This document shows positions 63,717 to 64,000 of a DNA stretch of 64,000 bases, piece by piece. Below the pieces are notes generated by a model. The model saw nothing but the letters and a program-made list of their open reading frames with translations, did not search any database and was not told the origin of the DNA. A program made the translations under genes and the position numbers. Location: positions 434,001 to 498,000 of the forward strand of contig CAVQWR010000006.1 in assembly GCA_963717695.1 (NCBI GenBank), given 5' to 3'. Origin of the DNA: CAIWHR01 sp963717695 (GTDB lineage Bacteria; Pseudomonadota; Gammaproteobacteria; Burkholderiales; Casimicrobiaceae). Every line of letters starts with the position of its first letter. The stretch's first letter is position 1.

Positions 63717-64000
63717 TCAGGTTGATCCATCGCCCGCGCGAAAGCGCTCGAGGCGCCCGCGCAGGTCGTCGCCGATCCGCACCGGCCGGCCGGTGCGGAG
63801 ATCCATCAGGACGACGGTGAGGGCGACGCTCGCGCGCGCCTCGCCGCCGCATTCGATCTCGAACTCGAGTCGCATCGACGCGTTGCCCACGTCGGCGACG
63901 CTCACCGCGATCGCGAGGACGTCGCCCTGCCGCGTCGGCGCCTGCCAGTCGATTGCAGCCTTCACCACTGGCAGCCCGAGGTGCAGGCGGCGCACCGCGT
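63717..64000 (-). CDS. 4HBT-type acyl-CoA thioesterase, 3' part
   Basis: The gene runs off the right end; about 93 codons of its 3' part are present. VKAAIDWQAPTRQGDVLAIAVSVADVGNASMRLEFEIE and VALTVVLMDLRTGRPVRIGDDLRGRLERF are the second half of a hot-dog thioesterase of the benzoyl-CoA/4-hydroxybenzoyl-CoA type. The N-terminal catalytic motif lies beyond the window. It is transcribed toward ridA and gcdH, which suits a role on aryl- or acyl-CoA esters of the same catabolic group. Confidence 0.8.
   Translation of the reverse strand, partial: AVRRLHLGLPVVKAAIDWQAPTRQGDVLAIAVSVADVGNASMRLEFEIECGGEARASVALTVVLMDLRTGRPVRIGDDLRGRLERFRAGDGST

Overview
The window is a GC-rich, gene-dense chromosomal segment. 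The gene order ribB-ribH-nusB-thiL-pgpA-GNAT-cinA-recA-recX-alaS, the RibB protein with a degenerate RibA half, the OmpR/EnvZ pair, ispDF, and the load of TRAP and ABC uptake systems fit a Betaproteobacterium, probably Burkholderiales-like. That placement is an inference from gene content and order. I see no rRNA, tRNA, CRISPR array, insertion sequence or prophage. About three quarters of the coding DNA is on the minus strand.

Layout. 1-1628: the tail of an ABC ATPase, DoxX, pirin and a decayed outer-membrane protein gene. 1678-9760: a hexuronate cluster (uxaC, uxuB, a PotABCD-type ABC importer and a GntR/FCD regulator). 9827-17771: moaC, the BepA-type protease, a NarL-type response regulator with a hybrid kinase, a Spy-like protein and ompR/envZ. 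17779-26059: a long minus-strand run of glcD, a second FAD oxidase, a GST, glcE, glcF, a thioesterase, a GNAT, ispD and ispF. 26311-31643: a TRAP transporter, a CoA-transferase and a TetR/GNAT pair. 31644-33665: a visibly less GC-rich patch with a 555-base non-coding stretch, mgsA and a dehydrogenase, possibly acquired. 33711-41133: a peptide-type binding protein, a small Tyr/Gly/Pro-rich secreted protein, a sorbosone-dehydrogenase-like enzyme, argE, an AstE-like enzyme, a cytochrome c and an orphan TRAP binding protein. 41139-45118: comEC, DUF1622, a VOC protein and a thioesterase. 45176-54576: the conserved alaS-to-ribB housekeeping block. 54624-59688: an RND efflux pump with its TetR repressor and a well-defined operator-promoter. 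59731-64000: an aromatic or amino-acid catabolic group (arylformamidase-like hydrolase, fumarylpyruvate-hydrolase-like enzyme, maleylpyruvate/maleylacetoacetate isomerase, glutaryl-CoA dehydrogenase, RidA, thioesterase).

The genes combine into several uptake-plus-catabolism modules. These cover hexuronates (ABC import, isomerisation, reduction), glycolate/lactate oxidation, C4 or other organic acids (TRAP), and ring-cleavage products.

The most consequential observation concerns sequence integrity. Nine conserved genes, including the essential alaS and nusB, carry 13 apparent frameshifts. In every case the start-to-stop length modulo three equals the number of shifts, and removing one base per site restores a family-typical protein. 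All behave as single-base insertions, and 11 of the 13 lie right of 41.8 kb. This looks like residual assembly error rather than decay. The best regulatory signals are a TTGACA-N17-TAAATT promoter wrapped in two mirror-image TetR operators (59634-59688), a 20-base palindrome fitting both the lux-box and SOS-box patterns upstream of the NarL-type regulator (12251-12270), and a GAAC-N4-GTTC palindrome at the recA promoter (49582-49593). I found no clearly new defence or mobile system.
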